A stretch of DNA of 64,000 nucleotides. It comes from Tatumella ptyseos (GTDB lineage: Bacteria > Pseudomonadota > Gammaproteobacteria > Enterobacterales > Enterobacteriaceae). Location of the stretch: contig NZ_CP130649.1 in the NCBI RefSeq assembly GCF_030552895.1, positions 3,038,001-3,102,000 of the forward strand. Reading direction: 5' to 3'. Below, in pieces: positions 9,223-18,796 of the stretch; the first letter of the stretch is position 1, and every line of letters starts with the position of its first letter. Made by a program: the position numbers and the translations under genes. A model generated the notes under the pieces. It was not told the origin of the DNA. It saw only the letters and a program-made list of their open reading frames with translations, and made no database searches.

Positions 9223-9232
9223 TCGCTCACCC
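9223..9232 (-). promoter_or_regulatory. Decamer motif shared with the b561 promoter region
   Basis: On the minus strand GGGTGAGCGA lies about 55 nt before the peroxiredoxin start. GGGTAAGCGA, with one difference, lies 36 nt before the cytochrome b561 start (9830-9839). The match could mark a regulator or ECF promoter element, but with only two copies it may be chance. Confidence 0.3.
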
Positions 9233-9269
9233 GAGTAAAAAGTTGCGCGAGGAGATAAAAAAATTTCGC

Positions 9270-9794
9270 TTATTTTCCCCACAGCCGCATGGCCCGCAGA
9301 GTATTATCTTTTTTCACCACATGATGATAAAGCGCCGCCAATGTGTGTGCCGCGATAAGCCAATAACCGAGCTGGGCGAGGTCTACATGCCATGACATCA
9401 GGGTTTTTGCTAAGGCTGGATTCGGCGTATCGGTAATCGGCATCGTAAACCCTAACCATGACCACTCCCGCCCCCTAAAGTAACGCGCGGTAAGACTCAG
9501 TAACGGCAAGGTGACAAACAAGAGGTATAAGATCCCATGTCCCCACTGTGCTAACCGAGCTTGTTGACGAGACGGAGCCCCTTGAAGGGCGCGTTTAGCC
9601 CGTAAGAAAAGGCGCGTGACCATCATGATAAGCACACTCATCCCCGCATACACATGGGTAAACGCGACCATTTTTCGCTGCTCAGGGGTTAAATCAATCC
9701 ATGAACGCGACTCGATACTGCCGTAAGCGGCCAGTAAGGCGAGCAACGTTAACCAATGAAGCAGACGGATAGCAAAAGAGTAATGGAGGATCAT
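9270..9794 (-). CDS. Cytochrome b561 family membrane protein
   Basis: A 174-residue, four-helix di-heme b-type cytochrome that passes electrons between the quinone pool and a periplasmic or membrane partner. Heme-ligand candidates are the histidines in LLHWLTLLALL (helix 1), FTHVYAGM (helix 2) and the helix 3/4 pair SWHVDLAQLGY and AAHTLAALYHHV. It is the first gene of the b561-peroxiredoxin-DsbD-sigma-NrsF unit, so it probably belongs to the stress regulon. GGAGG immediately upstream supports ATG 9794. Confidence 0.88.
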   Translation of the reverse strand: MILHYSFAIRLLHWLTLLALLAAYGSIESRSWIDLTPEQRKMVAFTHVYAGMSVLIMMVTRLFLRAKRALQGAPSRQQARLAQWGHGILYLLFVTLPLLSLTARYFRGREWSWLGFTMPITDTPNPALAKTLMSWHVDLAQLGYWLIAAHTLAALYHHVVKKDNTLRAMRLWGK

Positions 9795-9829
9795 CTTTGT
9801 CGACCTAGCCTAAATATTTTTGCTTAACA

Positions 9830-9839
9830 TCGCTTACCC
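9830..9839 (-). promoter_or_regulatory. Decamer motif upstream of cytochrome b561
   Basis: GGGTAAGCGA on the minus strand, 36 nt before the b561 start, is the partner of the motif at 9223-9232. It is a candidate sigma or regulator site and only suggestive. Confidence 0.3.
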
Positions 9840-9883
9840 TTAGGCTCAGGTCAAGTTATCCCTACTCAATCTTAAGGCCTGGA

Positions 9884-10495
9884 TTAGGTATGAGAACAAG
9901 TGGTAGTCGACGTCAGTTGCGCCAGCGCTTCCTGTAAAAATGGCCAAGCGACTAACTGCTGCTGATACCGCCCCGCTGAGCCCTGTAACCTGACACCGTA
10001 ATGGTGTAGACGGAAGGCCAACACGGCATAGAAAGCATCAACAGCCGTCGGTTTCTCGCCCTGATAAAAAGGACCTTCGGCATCCGCAAACAATGCGGTG
10101 ACTCGCGTGATGTCGGCGGTTTGCGCGGGAGAAAAGGCGGTTAATGGACTCACATCCGCTAAGGTGAAGGGCATTGTTTGTCGTAGCGCACTGAAACCCG
10201 CGTGCATTTCGGCACAAAGGCTTCGCGAGAGCGCACGTTTACCCTGATCAGTAGGGTAAAGTTTCCCGTCACTCAATTCATTAAGGTACTCAAGAATCGC
10301 TAAGGAGTCGTGGAGGCGCAATGAGCCGTCTTCTAGAAAGGGCACCAACCCTGTCGGACTGAGCGCGCGCAGTACACTTTTACAACTCGCGCACTGTAAC
10401 GAAAACACATTAAGGTCTACAGGTAGTTCGGCAATTTTTACGCCGATCATCGCCCTTAAAGACCATGTTGAATCTGTACCCACCGATAACTGCAT
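9884..10495 (-). CDS. Glutathione S-transferase family protein
   Basis: A 203-residue soluble protein with an N-terminal thioredoxin-fold domain. SPTGLVPFLEDG contains the cis-proline, and LHDSLAILEYLNE contains the glutathione-binding serine. A helical C-terminal domain follows. This resembles the maleylacetoacetate isomerase/YfcF-like GST groups. It lies 72 nt downstream of paaY on the same strand, so it might be co-transcribed with the paa genes. No family member is an established Paa enzyme, so any link to phenylacetate or its reactive epoxide intermediates is inference. Confidence 0.78.
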   Translation of the reverse strand: MQLSVGTDSTWSLRAMIGVKIAELPVDLNVFSLQCASCKSVLRALSPTGLVPFLEDGSLRLHDSLAILEYLNELSDGKLYPTDQGKRALSRSLCAEMHAGFSALRQTMPFTLADVSPLTAFSPAQTADITRVTALFADAEGPFYQGEKPTAVDAFYAVLAFRLHHYGVRLQGSAGRYQQQLVAWPFLQEALAQLTSTTTCSHT

Positions 10496-10567
10496 TACAA
10501 CGCTCCTAAGCTGATCATGTTTCAGCCACTTTACACGTAATGTTGTTCAGAGACATCTATGCAGAAA

Positions 10568-11176
10568 CTATTTGGCCTTGCGTGCCTCAGCGATACATTG
10601 ATGGGGATCGATAAAAGGAATACGTGGATGGTCGGCATCGAGGTCACGCAGTGGCTCGACTTCGCGCAGCGTTTGCTGAGAACGGGTGACCAGTTGATGA
10701 TACTGCGCGGTACCGGCCCGTTTCCATGCCAACTCCTGACTCGATAGTGTTCGCACCACTTTGGCGGGAGAGCCTAGGATTAATTGATTGGCGGCATAAC
10801 TTGCCCCCGCTTTCACGAAGGAGGCTGCCCCGACAATACAGTTCTCACCAATCTCTGCAGCATCCATAATCACCGCATTCATTCCCACCATCGCATTGCG
10901 GCGGATGACGCATCCATGTAACACGGCACAGTGACCAATATGGCCGTCTTCCTCAACCACAGTATCCTGCTCAGGAAAGCCATGCATCACACAGTTATCT
11001 TGGATATTAGCGCCACGTTTAACAACAATACGCCCAAAATCACCTCTCAAACTGGCATTAGGGCCGATATAAACGCCCGCCTCGATGATCACATCGCCAA
11101 TCAGTACGGCGGTAGGATGAACATAACTCTCGAGAGACACTACAGGGGTTACGCCGTCTATTTGATAAATGGGCAT
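10568..11176 (-). CDS. paaY: PaaY, hexapeptide-repeat thioesterase of phenylacetate catabolism
   Basis: A 202-residue left-handed beta-helix protein of the gamma-carbonic-anhydrase-like family. Hexapeptide repeats run from about 12 to 155 ([40 protein letters not shown]). In E. coli, PaaY hydrolyses inhibitory CoA adducts formed in the pathway. The ATG at 11176 has GGAG upstream and matches the usual length (196 in E. coli). A longer in-frame reading to 11386 would run into paaX and is not credible. It follows paaX by 10 nt, as in E. coli. Confidence 0.93.
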   Translation of the reverse strand: MPIYQIDGVTPVVSLESYVHPTAVLIGDVIIEAGVYIGPNASLRGDFGRIVVKRGANIQDNCVMHGFPEQDTVVEEDGHIGHCAVLHGCVIRRNAMVGMNAVIMDAAEIGENCIVGAASFVKAGASYAANQLILGSPAKVVRTLSSQELAWKRAGTAQYHQLVTRSQQTLREVEPLRDLDADHPRIPFIDPHQCIAEARKAK

Positions 11177-11186
11177 CTGGGCACTC

Positions 11187-12113
11187 CTAGTCGGCAAGTA
11201 GCCCGCCGAATCGTTGATAGTAACTGCTTGCTGGAAGAGGTAAGTCCCCAACAGAGTTTTCACCCTTTTCGCTGAGGAACTGCAGCGCGCCGAGTGACGT
11301 TCGCTGATAAATATTAATAAAGAGTTGGCGGGCCGTTTGGCCAGACCAATGGCTCGGTAACAATTCTTGCGGCAACATCGGGTCACGTAACGTGATACGA
11401 CGGTAGCAATCCACCACCAATAATTGCAGGTGGAAACAGCGTTCTGGAGTCAGCTCATCGTCCTTAGCGTCTTTAAGTAAGCGCTGCAGTGGCCGGAAAG
11501 TTTCAATAAAACTTTCCAACCGCTCATTTTTCTCGGTCAGCTGCCAGCACTCTTCGACCCGCGACCGTAAAGCGGCCCGTGACAAGGCCAATGGAGAGGT
11601 CGCTTCAAAGCAGATGACGTTTTCGGCAACACCCGCTTCAAATAATAGGGCTTGCACTTCAGCAAGATTTTGAGACGGCGACGCCATTAAGCTCGGCGCT
11701 AATACACCGAACCCCTGCCAAATAAGCTGTTTTTTGACATCGAGTAAGGTCTTACGCTCTAAGCCCTCAGAGAGTAATAATAGCCACTTCCCATCCCACG
11801 CCGGTTGTTCAGTACAGTAAATTTTATGCTCTGCTCGGCGGGTAATTCGTGCCCCTTTATCACTGAGGCGATAAAAACTGCGTCGCCCCAAACGAGTCAC
11901 CTCTAACCACTCCTCTTTATGAAGGCGAAAGAGTGACGTTCGAATAAATCGCTCACCAAATCCCAGCCCTTCAAAAAGAGCCGTCAGACTAGCAATACTG
12001 ATTTCACTCCCACGATGAGCCAGGGCATCGCCGTAAAATGATGAAATCAGTGAGGTACCGCTCACCGGTAGCGCGGTAACGGCCTGTTGGATAAAGCTAT
12101 CAATCTTATTCAT
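11187..12113 (-). CDS. paaX: PaaX, phenylacetyl-CoA-responsive repressor
   Basis: Transcriptional repressor of the paa genes, released by phenylacetyl-CoA. It has 308 residues from ATG 12113, where the protein begins [19 protein letters not shown], collinear with E. coli PaaX. A winged-helix N-terminal domain (about 25-90: [23 protein letters not shown]) is followed by the ligand-binding and dimerisation region. Its probable operators are the paired motifs between paaA and paaZ. It lies 60 nt after paaK and is transcribed in the same direction. Confidence 0.95.
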   Translation of the reverse strand: MNKIDSFIQQAVTALPVSGTSLISSFYGDALAHRGSEISIASLTALFEGLGFGERFIRTSLFRLHKEEWLEVTRLGRRSFYRLSDKGARITRRAEHKIYCTEQPAWDGKWLLLLSEGLERKTLLDVKKQLIWQGFGVLAPSLMASPSQNLAEVQALLFEAGVAENVICFEATSPLALSRAALRSRVEECWQLTEKNERLESFIETFRPLQRLLKDAKDDELTPERCFHLQLLVVDCYRRITLRDPMLPQELLPSHWSGQTARQLFINIYQRTSLGALQFLSEKGENSVGDLPLPASSYYQRFGGLLAD

Positions 12114-12173
12114 AACGTCCGATTCGTTGAGCAACTTGCCATCTGGCCATCATAGCATAAGCGCTGATCAGCC

Positions 12174-13496
12174 TTAGCCATTCGCCACTAATTTTCGTAA
12201 ATCAAACACTCGGCAGGCTTTTCCTTCTGATCGAGGAAGGCTACCGCAGTTGACGATAACGACCTCAGTGGTAATGCCAATCATCGCCTTGATCTGATGG
12301 CAGAGTAATTGTCCGACTTGCAATCGCTGCTCTGGGGTCAGGTGTAAAAATTGCTGTTTGATTTCGACACGAATCGCTAGCGCGTCCAGATGTCCGCGAC
12401 GATTAATTTCAAGTTGGTAGTGCGGCGATAGCGCCTCTAATTTCAAAATCTCCTCTTCAATTTGAGAAGGGAAAACGTTCACTCCACGGATAATTAACAT
12501 GTCGTCACTGCGCCCAGTAATCCGGTCCATACGGCGCATGGTTCGAGCAGTACCGGGGAGTAAGCGGGTCAGGTCCCGGGTACGGTAACGAATAATGGGT
12601 AAGGCTTCTTTGGTTAAACTGGTGAACAATAGCTCACCCAATTCGCCATCGTCCAGCGAGCCACCATCGAGCGGATTAACGATTTCAGGAAAAAAATGGT
12701 CTTCCCAAATAGTCGGACCATCGCGCGTTTCCAGACACTCCATGGCTACTCCCGGCCCCATGACTTCAGATAATCCATAAATGTCTAAAGCCGTGATGCC
12801 AAGCCGCTGTTCAATCTCCTGGCGCATCGCCAAGGTCCAGGGTTCTGCGCCGAACACCCCCACACGCAGTGAACACTGCCGAGCATCGCCGCCATACTGC
12901 TTCTCTAACTCTTCAATCAGGTTTAAGCAGTAAGAGGGGGTCACCATAATAATATCGGGTTGAAAATCACGAATTAGCTGCGCCTGCTTCTCAGTTTGCC
13001 CCCCCGACATCGGGATAACCGTTGCACCTAAGCGCTCAGCACCATAATGCGCACCAAGTCCGCCAGTAAATAATCCATAACCATAGGCGACATGAATTTT
13101 GTCTTTTGCCGTTCCCCCTGCTGCACGTAAGGAACGGGCGACAATATCGGCCCAAGTATTGATATCACGCTGGGTATAGCCGACAACGGTTGGTTTACCC
13201 GTCGTCCCAGAAGAAGCATGAATTCTAACGACCTGCTCCATAGGTACCGCAAAGGTATCAAAGGGGTAGTTGTCCCGAAGGTCCTGTTTGGTGGTGCAGG
13301 GGAATTTTTTAATATCCTCAAGCTGGGTAAAATCATCCGGATGCACCCCAGCTGCATCAAATTTCCGACGATACATCGGGACGTTTTGATAAGCATGGTG
13401 CAATGTCCATTTCAGTCTTTCGGTTTGTAATGCCCGTAATTCATCGATGGACGCCGTTTCGATCGCTTCTAGTTGTTTTGTTGTTGTCATAATCAT
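12174..13496 (-). CDS. paaK: PaaK, phenylacetate-CoA ligase
   Basis: Activates phenylacetate with ATP and CoA, the entry step of the aerobic phenylacetyl-CoA pathway. The 440-residue protein has the adenylate-forming loop ASSGTTGKPTVVGYT near 105 and DIYGLSEVMGPG near 250. The C-terminal RMDRITGRSDDMLIIRG and the conserved lysine near SLPRSEGKACRV follow. The start at 13496 (MIMTTTK) aligns with E. coli PaaK (MITNTK). The reading frame is open further to 13529, but that extension overlaps paaJ. It lies directly downstream of paaJ. Confidence 0.96.
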   Translation of the reverse strand: MIMTTTKQLEAIETASIDELRALQTERLKWTLHHAYQNVPMYRRKFDAAGVHPDDFTQLEDIKKFPCTTKQDLRDNYPFDTFAVPMEQVVRIHASSGTTGKPTVVGYTQRDINTWADIVARSLRAAGGTAKDKIHVAYGYGLFTGGLGAHYGAERLGATVIPMSGGQTEKQAQLIRDFQPDIIMVTPSYCLNLIEELEKQYGGDARQCSLRVGVFGAEPWTLAMRQEIEQRLGITALDIYGLSEVMGPGVAMECLETRDGPTIWEDHFFPEIVNPLDGGSLDDGELGELLFTSLTKEALPIIRYRTRDLTRLLPGTARTMRRMDRITGRSDDMLIIRGVNVFPSQIEEEILKLEALSPHYQLEINRRGHLDALAIRVEIKQQFLHLTPEQRLQVGQLLCHQIKAMIGITTEVVIVNCGSLPRSEGKACRVFDLRKLVANG

Positions 13497-13515
13497 TGCT
13501 CGCAGGTTGATACGT

Positions 13516-14721
13516 TTACACACGCTCAAGAATCAGGGCGATACCCTGACCCACGCCGACACACATGGTACATAAAGCAAAACGCCCGCCACGGCGCTGT
13601 AATTCGTACGCAGCCGCTAAAGCAATGCGGGCACCACTCATTCCTAGAGGATGGCCCAAGGCGATAGCACCGCCATTAGGATTGACATGAGCCGCGTCAT
13701 CGGCGATTCCCCATTGACGGAGCACGCCCAATGCTTGTGCGGCGAAGGCCTCGTTAAGTTCGATAACATCCATATCGTTAAGGGTTAAGCCCGCGGTATG
13801 CAGGACTTTCCGCGTCGCCGAGACCGGCCCTAGCCCCATTAATCGAGGTTCTACCCCAGCGGTTGCCATGGCAACAACGCGTGCTAACGGCTGAAGATGC
13901 GACGCTACCGCTGCACGTTCACTGGCAATAATCAGGGCTGCTGCACCATCGTTGATCCCCGACGCATTCCCGGCGGTTACACTCCCCCCTTGACGGAAGG
14001 GCGCTTTCAATCCGGCGAGCTGTTCAGCAGTGGTATTACCACGGGGATGCTCATCGACGGCAAACAGATGGGTCGCCCCTTTTTTATCGGTAATATTGAC
14101 GCCAATAATTTCTTGTGCGAGGTAACCCGCTTGCTGTGCAATGGCGGTACGCTGCTGACTACGCAAAGCGAAAGCATCTTGATCCTCCCGCGTAATAGAC
14201 AGCAATTCAGCCACGTTCTCTGCCGTTTCCGGCATACTCTCGCATCCATATTGCTTCTCAAGCAGCGGGTTGATAAAACGCCAGCCCATAGTGGTATCAA
14301 AAAGCGCTTGTTGTCGCTGAAAAGGTGTACTTGCTTTACCCATCACGAAGGGGGCCCGCGACATCGACTCGACGCCTCCGGCGATCATCATGTCGCTATC
14401 CCCAGCACGGATTGCTCGGGCAGCAAAACCGATAGCATCCAGACCTGAGCCACAGAGACGGTTCAGTGTTGTGCCAGAAATCTGTTGCGGAAGATTGGCC
14501 AATAACACAGCCATACGGGCAACGTTGCGGTTATCTTCCCCTGCCTGATTGGCACAGCCGAGAATGACATCATCAATACGGTCAAGATCGAGTTGCGGGG
14601 CGCGTTGCAGTAACGCACGTAACGGGATGGCTGCCAAATCATCAGCTCGTACGGAAGAGAGCGAACCGGCATAACGGCCGATTGGCGTACGGACCCCGTC
14701 ACAAATATAGGCTTCAGACAT
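13516..14721 (-). CDS. paaJ: PaaJ, 3-oxoadipyl-CoA / 3-oxo-5,6-dehydrosuberyl-CoA thiolase
   Basis: The last enzyme of the pathway, releasing acetyl-CoA and succinyl-CoA and also acting on the earlier C8 intermediate. It is a 401-residue thiolase. The nucleophilic cysteine is in [12 protein letters not shown] (about 90), the catalytic histidine in [14 protein letters not shown] (about 350) and the second cysteine in [10 protein letters not shown] (about 387). The start overlaps paaH by 8 nt. In E. coli paaI lies between these two genes; here there is no room for it. Confidence 0.95.
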   Translation of the reverse strand: MSEAYICDGVRTPIGRYAGSLSSVRADDLAAIPLRALLQRAPQLDLDRIDDVILGCANQAGEDNRNVARMAVLLANLPQQISGTTLNRLCGSGLDAIGFAARAIRAGDSDMMIAGGVESMSRAPFVMGKASTPFQRQQALFDTTMGWRFINPLLEKQYGCESMPETAENVAELLSITREDQDAFALRSQQRTAIAQQAGYLAQEIIGVNITDKKGATHLFAVDEHPRGNTTAEQLAGLKAPFRQGGSVTAGNASGINDGAAALIIASERAAVASHLQPLARVVAMATAGVEPRLMGLGPVSATRKVLHTAGLTLNDMDVIELNEAFAAQALGVLRQWGIADDAAHVNPNGGAIALGHPLGMSGARIALAAAYELQRRGGRFALCTMCVGVGQGIALILERV

Positions 14722-16168
14722 GGCTCACCTCCACAGACTCGACCAAACGAGGGGTAGCATAGTGGGCCAGCAATGCTTTTTGCCGTAGCAGAGGACAAGG
14801 ACGATACCGCTCCTCGCCGTAGTAATGTTGTAAGTTTTCGAGTAACGTTAGCACTTGCCCCCACCCCCATTCGGCACCCCATGCCAGAGGGCCTTTCGGG
14901 TAGTTCACGCCAGTTTGCATCGCGATATCGATATCCTCTGCGCTAGCAATACCTTTTTGCAGAGCATCTAAGGCTTCATTGATAATCATCGCGACAGTAC
15001 GGCTGACTAACAGTCCAGGGTAGTCGGCAATGATCAACACCGTTTTACCCTGCTGCTGAAAATAGTGCACAACGCTTTCGGTTTGCTGGCGAGTGTTAAT
15101 ACTAGCAGCCGCTAACACGATAGTACTCCCTAAGCTGAGGTCATAGACCACCGTAGGTTGCTGATGACGAACCGCCAGACATGTTGCTGTTTCGCCCTGG
15201 GTCGGCACCACGCTCACCCCATCGACCTCTAGCTTGCCTGCCGAATAGACATGCACTTTTTGAATGCGCGGCCCAAGGATTTCCTCGGCAACCACTTGCG
15301 GATGAGGTTTTGACCAATCATAGACACCTCGACCGGATTTTTTACCCAATCGACCAGCACTCACTAATGATTGCTGAGTCAGCGAAGGCAGAAAGCGCCG
15401 ATCTTGCCAAAAACCCTGATAGACCGAGCACGTCACGGCGAAATTCACATCTTGACCAATCAGGTCGGTCAAGGCGAGCGGACCCATCGCGAATCCTCCG
15501 GCATCACGCAGAGCGCTATCAATCACCTCGGGCGCCGCGACGCGGTCTTCTAACGCGCGCCACGCTTCGGCGTAAAAGGGCCGAGCCACACGATTAACAA
15601 TAAATCCGGGGGTCGAGTAGCAGGTTACGGGCTGTTTTCCCCAACCGCGTACTTCATCAACTAATTGTTGGATGACCGACTCCGTGGTCTCTATTCCACG
15701 CACCACTTCAACCAATTTCATTACCGGCGCCGGATTAAAAAAATGTAGCCCGGCAACACGCTGAGGAAAGGTGAGATGACGCGCAATATCAGTAATAGAA
15801 ATCGATGAGGTATTGGAGGTAAAAATCGTACTTTCGCTACAAATCGCTTCTAGTTTTGCGAAAAGTTGCTGTTTTATTTCGTAATTCTCCGCCGCAGCCT
15901 CGATGACTAAGTCGGCATCCGCCAACGCTTCAAGCTGATAAACGGGGATCAGGCTGGCTAAAATTGCTTCACGTTGAGCAGCCGAGATCTTAGCGCGTTG
16001 TACGCGTGAGTCGAGACGTTGAGTGATCCCTTCTATCGCCCCCGTCACTGCGGTAGGATTAATATCGTAGAGTTTAACCCGCTTCCCCTGTTGAGCCGCC
16101 ACTTCAGCGATACCCGCACCCATGGTACCGCCACCTATCACTGCCACGTTATGAAGTGTTGTCGTCAT
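14714..16168 (-). CDS. paaH: PaaH, 3-hydroxyadipyl-CoA dehydrogenase
   Basis: NAD-dependent oxidation of 3-hydroxyadipyl-CoA to 3-oxoadipyl-CoA. The 484-residue protein has the Rossmann motif AVIGGGTMGAGIAE at the N-terminus. HFFNPAPVMKLVEVV (about 140) and the first helical domain follow, then a second C-terminal dehydrogenase-like domain (PGLLVSRTVAMIINEA, about 380). This matches the two-repeat PaaH/PaaC type of 475-510 residues. It is one base away from paaG and overlaps paaJ. Confidence 0.95.
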   Translation of the reverse strand: MTTTLHNVAVIGGGTMGAGIAEVAAQQGKRVKLYDINPTAVTGAIEGITQRLDSRVQRAKISAAQREAILASLIPVYQLEALADADLVIEAAAENYEIKQQLFAKLEAICSESTIFTSNTSSISITDIARHLTFPQRVAGLHFFNPAPVMKLVEVVRGIETTESVIQQLVDEVRGWGKQPVTCYSTPGFIVNRVARPFYAEAWRALEDRVAAPEVIDSALRDAGGFAMGPLALTDLIGQDVNFAVTCSVYQGFWQDRRFLPSLTQQSLVSAGRLGKKSGRGVYDWSKPHPQVVAEEILGPRIQKVHVYSAGKLEVDGVSVVPTQGETATCLAVRHQQPTVVYDLSLGSTIVLAAASINTRQQTESVVHYFQQQGKTVLIIADYPGLLVSRTVAMIINEALDALQKGIASAEDIDIAMQTGVNYPKGPLAWGAEWGWGQVLTLLENLQHYYGEERYRPCPLLRQKALLAHYATPRLVESVEVSHV

Positions 16169-16169
16169 C

Positions 16170-16955
16170 CTATTTCCCCGTAAACTGTGGTGGACGTTTA
16201 GTCAGAAAAGCACTGACCCCTTCTCGATAGTCGGCACTTCGCCCAGCAAGTCGCTGAAAGTCACGCTCAACCTCGAGCTGCTGCGCGAGGGTATTTGTTT
16301 CTGCTTCGCGAAGGGCTTGCTTAATCAGTCCTAACCCGTAAGTTGGCTGTGTCGCCAAATGCTGAGCCAGCTGCGCGACCGTCGCTGAAAAGTCTGCGTC
16401 ATCAACCACCTGCCAAATCATTCCCCAGGCTTCAGCTTGTTCCGCACTGAGCTTGCCACCTAATAAGGCCAAACCCGCCGCACGCGCACGCCCTGCGAGT
16501 CGCGGCAATAACCAGGTTCCACCGCTATCCGGAACCAATCCTAGGCGACTAAATGCCATGACAAAGCTGGCTTGACGGCTAGCAATCACAATGTCACAGC
16601 CTAACGCCAGCGTGGCACCTGCTCCGGCGGCCACACCATTCACTGCGGCTATCACGGGTTTACGCAGTGCAGCCAAACGGTTCACTAGTGGGTTGTAGAG
16701 TTTCTCAACCGACTCGCCCAAATCCGGCGCAGGGCCATTGGGGTCGACATTACGGTCATTCAAATCTTGTCCGGCACAAAAGCCACGCCCGGCGCCGGTA
16801 ATTACGACACAACGAATGCTGTCATCTTGCTCAGCTTGGGTCAGACACTTCGCTAAGGCTTGATGCATCGCAACATTAAAACTATTGAGTCGATCTGGAC
16901 GATTCAGTGTTAGGGTCATTACGCCCTGTGTCACTTCACAGAGTAGCGTCTCCAT
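16170..16955 (-). CDS. paaG: PaaG, 1,2-epoxyphenylacetyl-CoA isomerase
   Basis: A crotonase-fold enzyme that isomerises the ring epoxide to oxepin-CoA. It has 261 residues. The oxyanion-hole motif is near 64 (GAGRGFCAGQDL) and VAAGAGATLALGCDIVIASR near 110. The block NDRNVDPNGPAPDLGESVEK is typical of PaaG. ATG 16955 is preferred over GTG 16964: it fits the E. coli length, and a G-rich Shine-Dalgarno precedes it. It starts 2 nt after paaF ends. Confidence 0.95.
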   Translation of the reverse strand: METLLCEVTQGVMTLTLNRPDRLNSFNVAMHQALAKCLTQAEQDDSIRCVVITGAGRGFCAGQDLNDRNVDPNGPAPDLGESVEKLYNPLVNRLAALRKPVIAAVNGVAAGAGATLALGCDIVIASRQASFVMAFSRLGLVPDSGGTWLLPRLAGRARAAGLALLGGKLSAEQAEAWGMIWQVVDDADFSATVAQLAQHLATQPTYGLGLIKQALREAETNTLAQQLEVERDFQRLAGRSADYREGVSAFLTKRPPQFTGK

Positions 16956-16957
16956 AC

Positions 16958-17725
16958 TTAGCACCCCCGATAATGAGCGGGACGCTTCTCGAGAAAGGCA
17001 GCAATACCCTCTTCTCGGTCAGCCGTGGCCGCTAATAAAGTGAATAACTGGCGTTCTTGAATCAACCCCGCCTGCAGCGGCACCTCATGCGCCTGCCTTA
17101 ATGATTGCTTCGCCGCCTGTAAGGCTAAGGGGGCATGGCAAGAAAGGGTTTTGGCGAGTGCTAGGGCATAATCGACACAAAGCTCAACTGGATAAATATT
17201 ACTAATCAAGCCCGCCTGTAATGCCGACTGTGCCGTAATACTTTCACCCGATAAGATCATGCGACTTGCTAGGGCTTTCCCTACACTGCGGATCAGACGT
17301 TGCGTTCCCCCTGCACCAGGAATAATGCCAAGTTTGATTTCAGGTAAACCAAACTGCGCATTCTCTCCTGCAACGGCCAGGTCGCAGAGCAATACTAACT
17401 CGCAGCCCGCCCCCAATGCGTAGCCATTGACGGCAGCAACGAGTGGCTTTGGAAAAGCGTTGAGACGTGCCCATAATTGCGGGCGTAAATCGTTGAAGGT
17501 TGCAGGTAAATCTTTCTCTGCCATCTCCCGCAGATCAGCCCCTGCAGCAAAAAAGCGCGCATTGCCAGTGATCACACACGCCGCAATCGAGGTATCGTTT
17601 GCTGTCGCCTCTAGTACCTCAGCAAGGTGTTGTAAGGTAGCGTTGTCTAAGGCGTTACGCGCCTCAGGACGGTTGAGGGTAATGAGCAATACCTTATCGT
17701 GTTGAGTAAGAATAAGTTGGCTCAT
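16958..17725 (-). CDS. paaF: PaaF, 2,3-dehydroadipyl-CoA hydratase
   Basis: An enoyl-CoA hydratase of 255 residues that acts after ring cleavage. Crotonase motifs: ITGNARFFAAGADLREM near 53-68, and ALGAGCELVLLCDLAV near 104. The two catalytic glutamates lie in CELVL and in the LPEIKLGIIPGAGGTQRL region (about 128-142). The ATG overlaps the paaE stop (ATGA-type), showing coupling. It is distinguished from PaaG by lacking the NVDPNGPAPDLG block. Confidence 0.94.
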   Translation of the reverse strand: MSQLILTQHDKVLLITLNRPEARNALDNATLQHLAEVLEATANDTSIAACVITGNARFFAAGADLREMAEKDLPATFNDLRPQLWARLNAFPKPLVAAVNGYALGAGCELVLLCDLAVAGENAQFGLPEIKLGIIPGAGGTQRLIRSVGKALASRMILSGESITAQSALQAGLISNIYPVELCVDYALALAKTLSCHAPLALQAAKQSLRQAHEVPLQAGLIQERQLFTLLAATADREEGIAAFLEKRPAHYRGC

Positions 17726-18789
17726 ACCATCCCCTTCGCATCAAAATCGATCACCACATCTGGCGTGGTAGGAAGCGCTTGGCAACTGAGCACATAGCCT
17801 GCCGCTAGCTCATCCGGCTCCAAGCTATAGTTCACCGCCATCTCCACTTCACCTCGTATCACTTTACATTTACAGGTGGCACATACCCCGCCTTTACAGG
17901 CGTAAGGTAAGTCGGCGCCTTGACGCAATGCAGCATCCAGTAGGCTCTCATCTTCTGCCGTAAGCGTCAGAGTGCGATCGCGACCATCTTGACGCAGAGT
18001 AAACTGTTGGTCTGTACTTTCGCTTCGAACTGTACGAGGTGTCATTGGACCAGAGTTGAAACGTTCAACATGAATGGTCTCTTTTGCCATTCCCAAGGTT
18101 TGTAGGACTGCTTCGGCGTCGTCCATCATGCTATTAGGGCCACAGATAAAGGCTTCATCAAATTGATGAAAATCCAGTAACCAGCGGCCAAGCGCCTGAA
18201 GTTTTTCCCCGTCGATATGCCCTTGTAATAAGTCGCTGTCGACACTTTCTTGACTAAACACGGATATCCACTGAAACCGCTCAGGATAAGTATCTTTAAT
18301 ATCCGCTAAGGCTTGGCGGAACATCATGGTTTGGCTGCTACGGTTACCGTAGAGTAGTGTGAATTGGCTACTTGGTTCCTGTAATAAGGTGGCTGAAATA
18401 ATGGCTAACATCGGCGTGATCCCAGAACCGGCGGCGATAGCCAGATAGTGTCCTTGCCTGTCGGCTTGCGGTTGGTAACCGAAGTTACCTTGCGGCACCA
18501 TCACTTCTATCTCTGAGCCGACCTGAATGCCTTCGCGGGCGAAGTTAGAAAAGCGCCCGCCCTCTATCGCCTTTACCGCCACGCTGACTTGGGTTGGCGA
18601 GACGCCCCGACAGATAGAGTAGCAGCGACGTAGCTCTTCACCGGCGACGCGGGCTTTCAGGGTTAGATGCTGCCCAGGGCGAAAACGATAAGCCGCTTGC
18701 AGTAACTCAGGAATGGCAAAAGTAATGGTAACGGCCTCCCGCGTTTCAGGTTCGACGCTGGCGACCTTTAAAGAGTGAAATGTCGTCAT
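17722..18789 (-). CDS. paaE: PaaE, reductase of the phenylacetyl-CoA epoxidase
   Basis: Passes electrons from NADPH to the PaaABC(D)E epoxidase. It has 355 residues. The N-terminal FAD domain contains RFRPGQHL and RRCYSICR (about 60), followed by NAD-binding GSGITPMLAII (about 118). The C-terminal plant-type 2Fe-2S ferredoxin domain has CKGGVCATCKCKV (about 300), with the last cysteine in VLSCQA. The start at 18789 (MTTFHSLKVA) is collinear with E. coli PaaE; the longer reading to 18873 overlaps paaD. Confidence 0.96.
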   Translation of the reverse strand: MTTFHSLKVASVEPETREAVTITFAIPELLQAAYRFRPGQHLTLKARVAGEELRRCYSICRGVSPTQVSVAVKAIEGGRFSNFAREGIQVGSEIEVMVPQGNFGYQPQADRQGHYLAIAAGSGITPMLAIISATLLQEPSSQFTLLYGNRSSQTMMFRQALADIKDTYPERFQWISVFSQESVDSDLLQGHIDGEKLQALGRWLLDFHQFDEAFICGPNSMMDDAEAVLQTLGMAKETIHVERFNSGPMTPRTVRSESTDQQFTLRQDGRDRTLTLTAEDESLLDAALRQGADLPYACKGGVCATCKCKVIRGEVEMAVNYSLEPDELAAGYVLSCQALPTTPDVVIDFDAKGMV

Positions 18790-18796
18790 AGCAGCC

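Noticed and set aside
10931..11275. 114-codon plus-strand frame over paaY
   Set aside because: Antisense to hexapeptide repeats that are clearly coding on the minus strand.
13897..14448. 183-codon plus-strand frame inside paaJ
   Set aside because: Antisense to the conserved thiolase; the codon pattern is that of the real gene on the minus strand.
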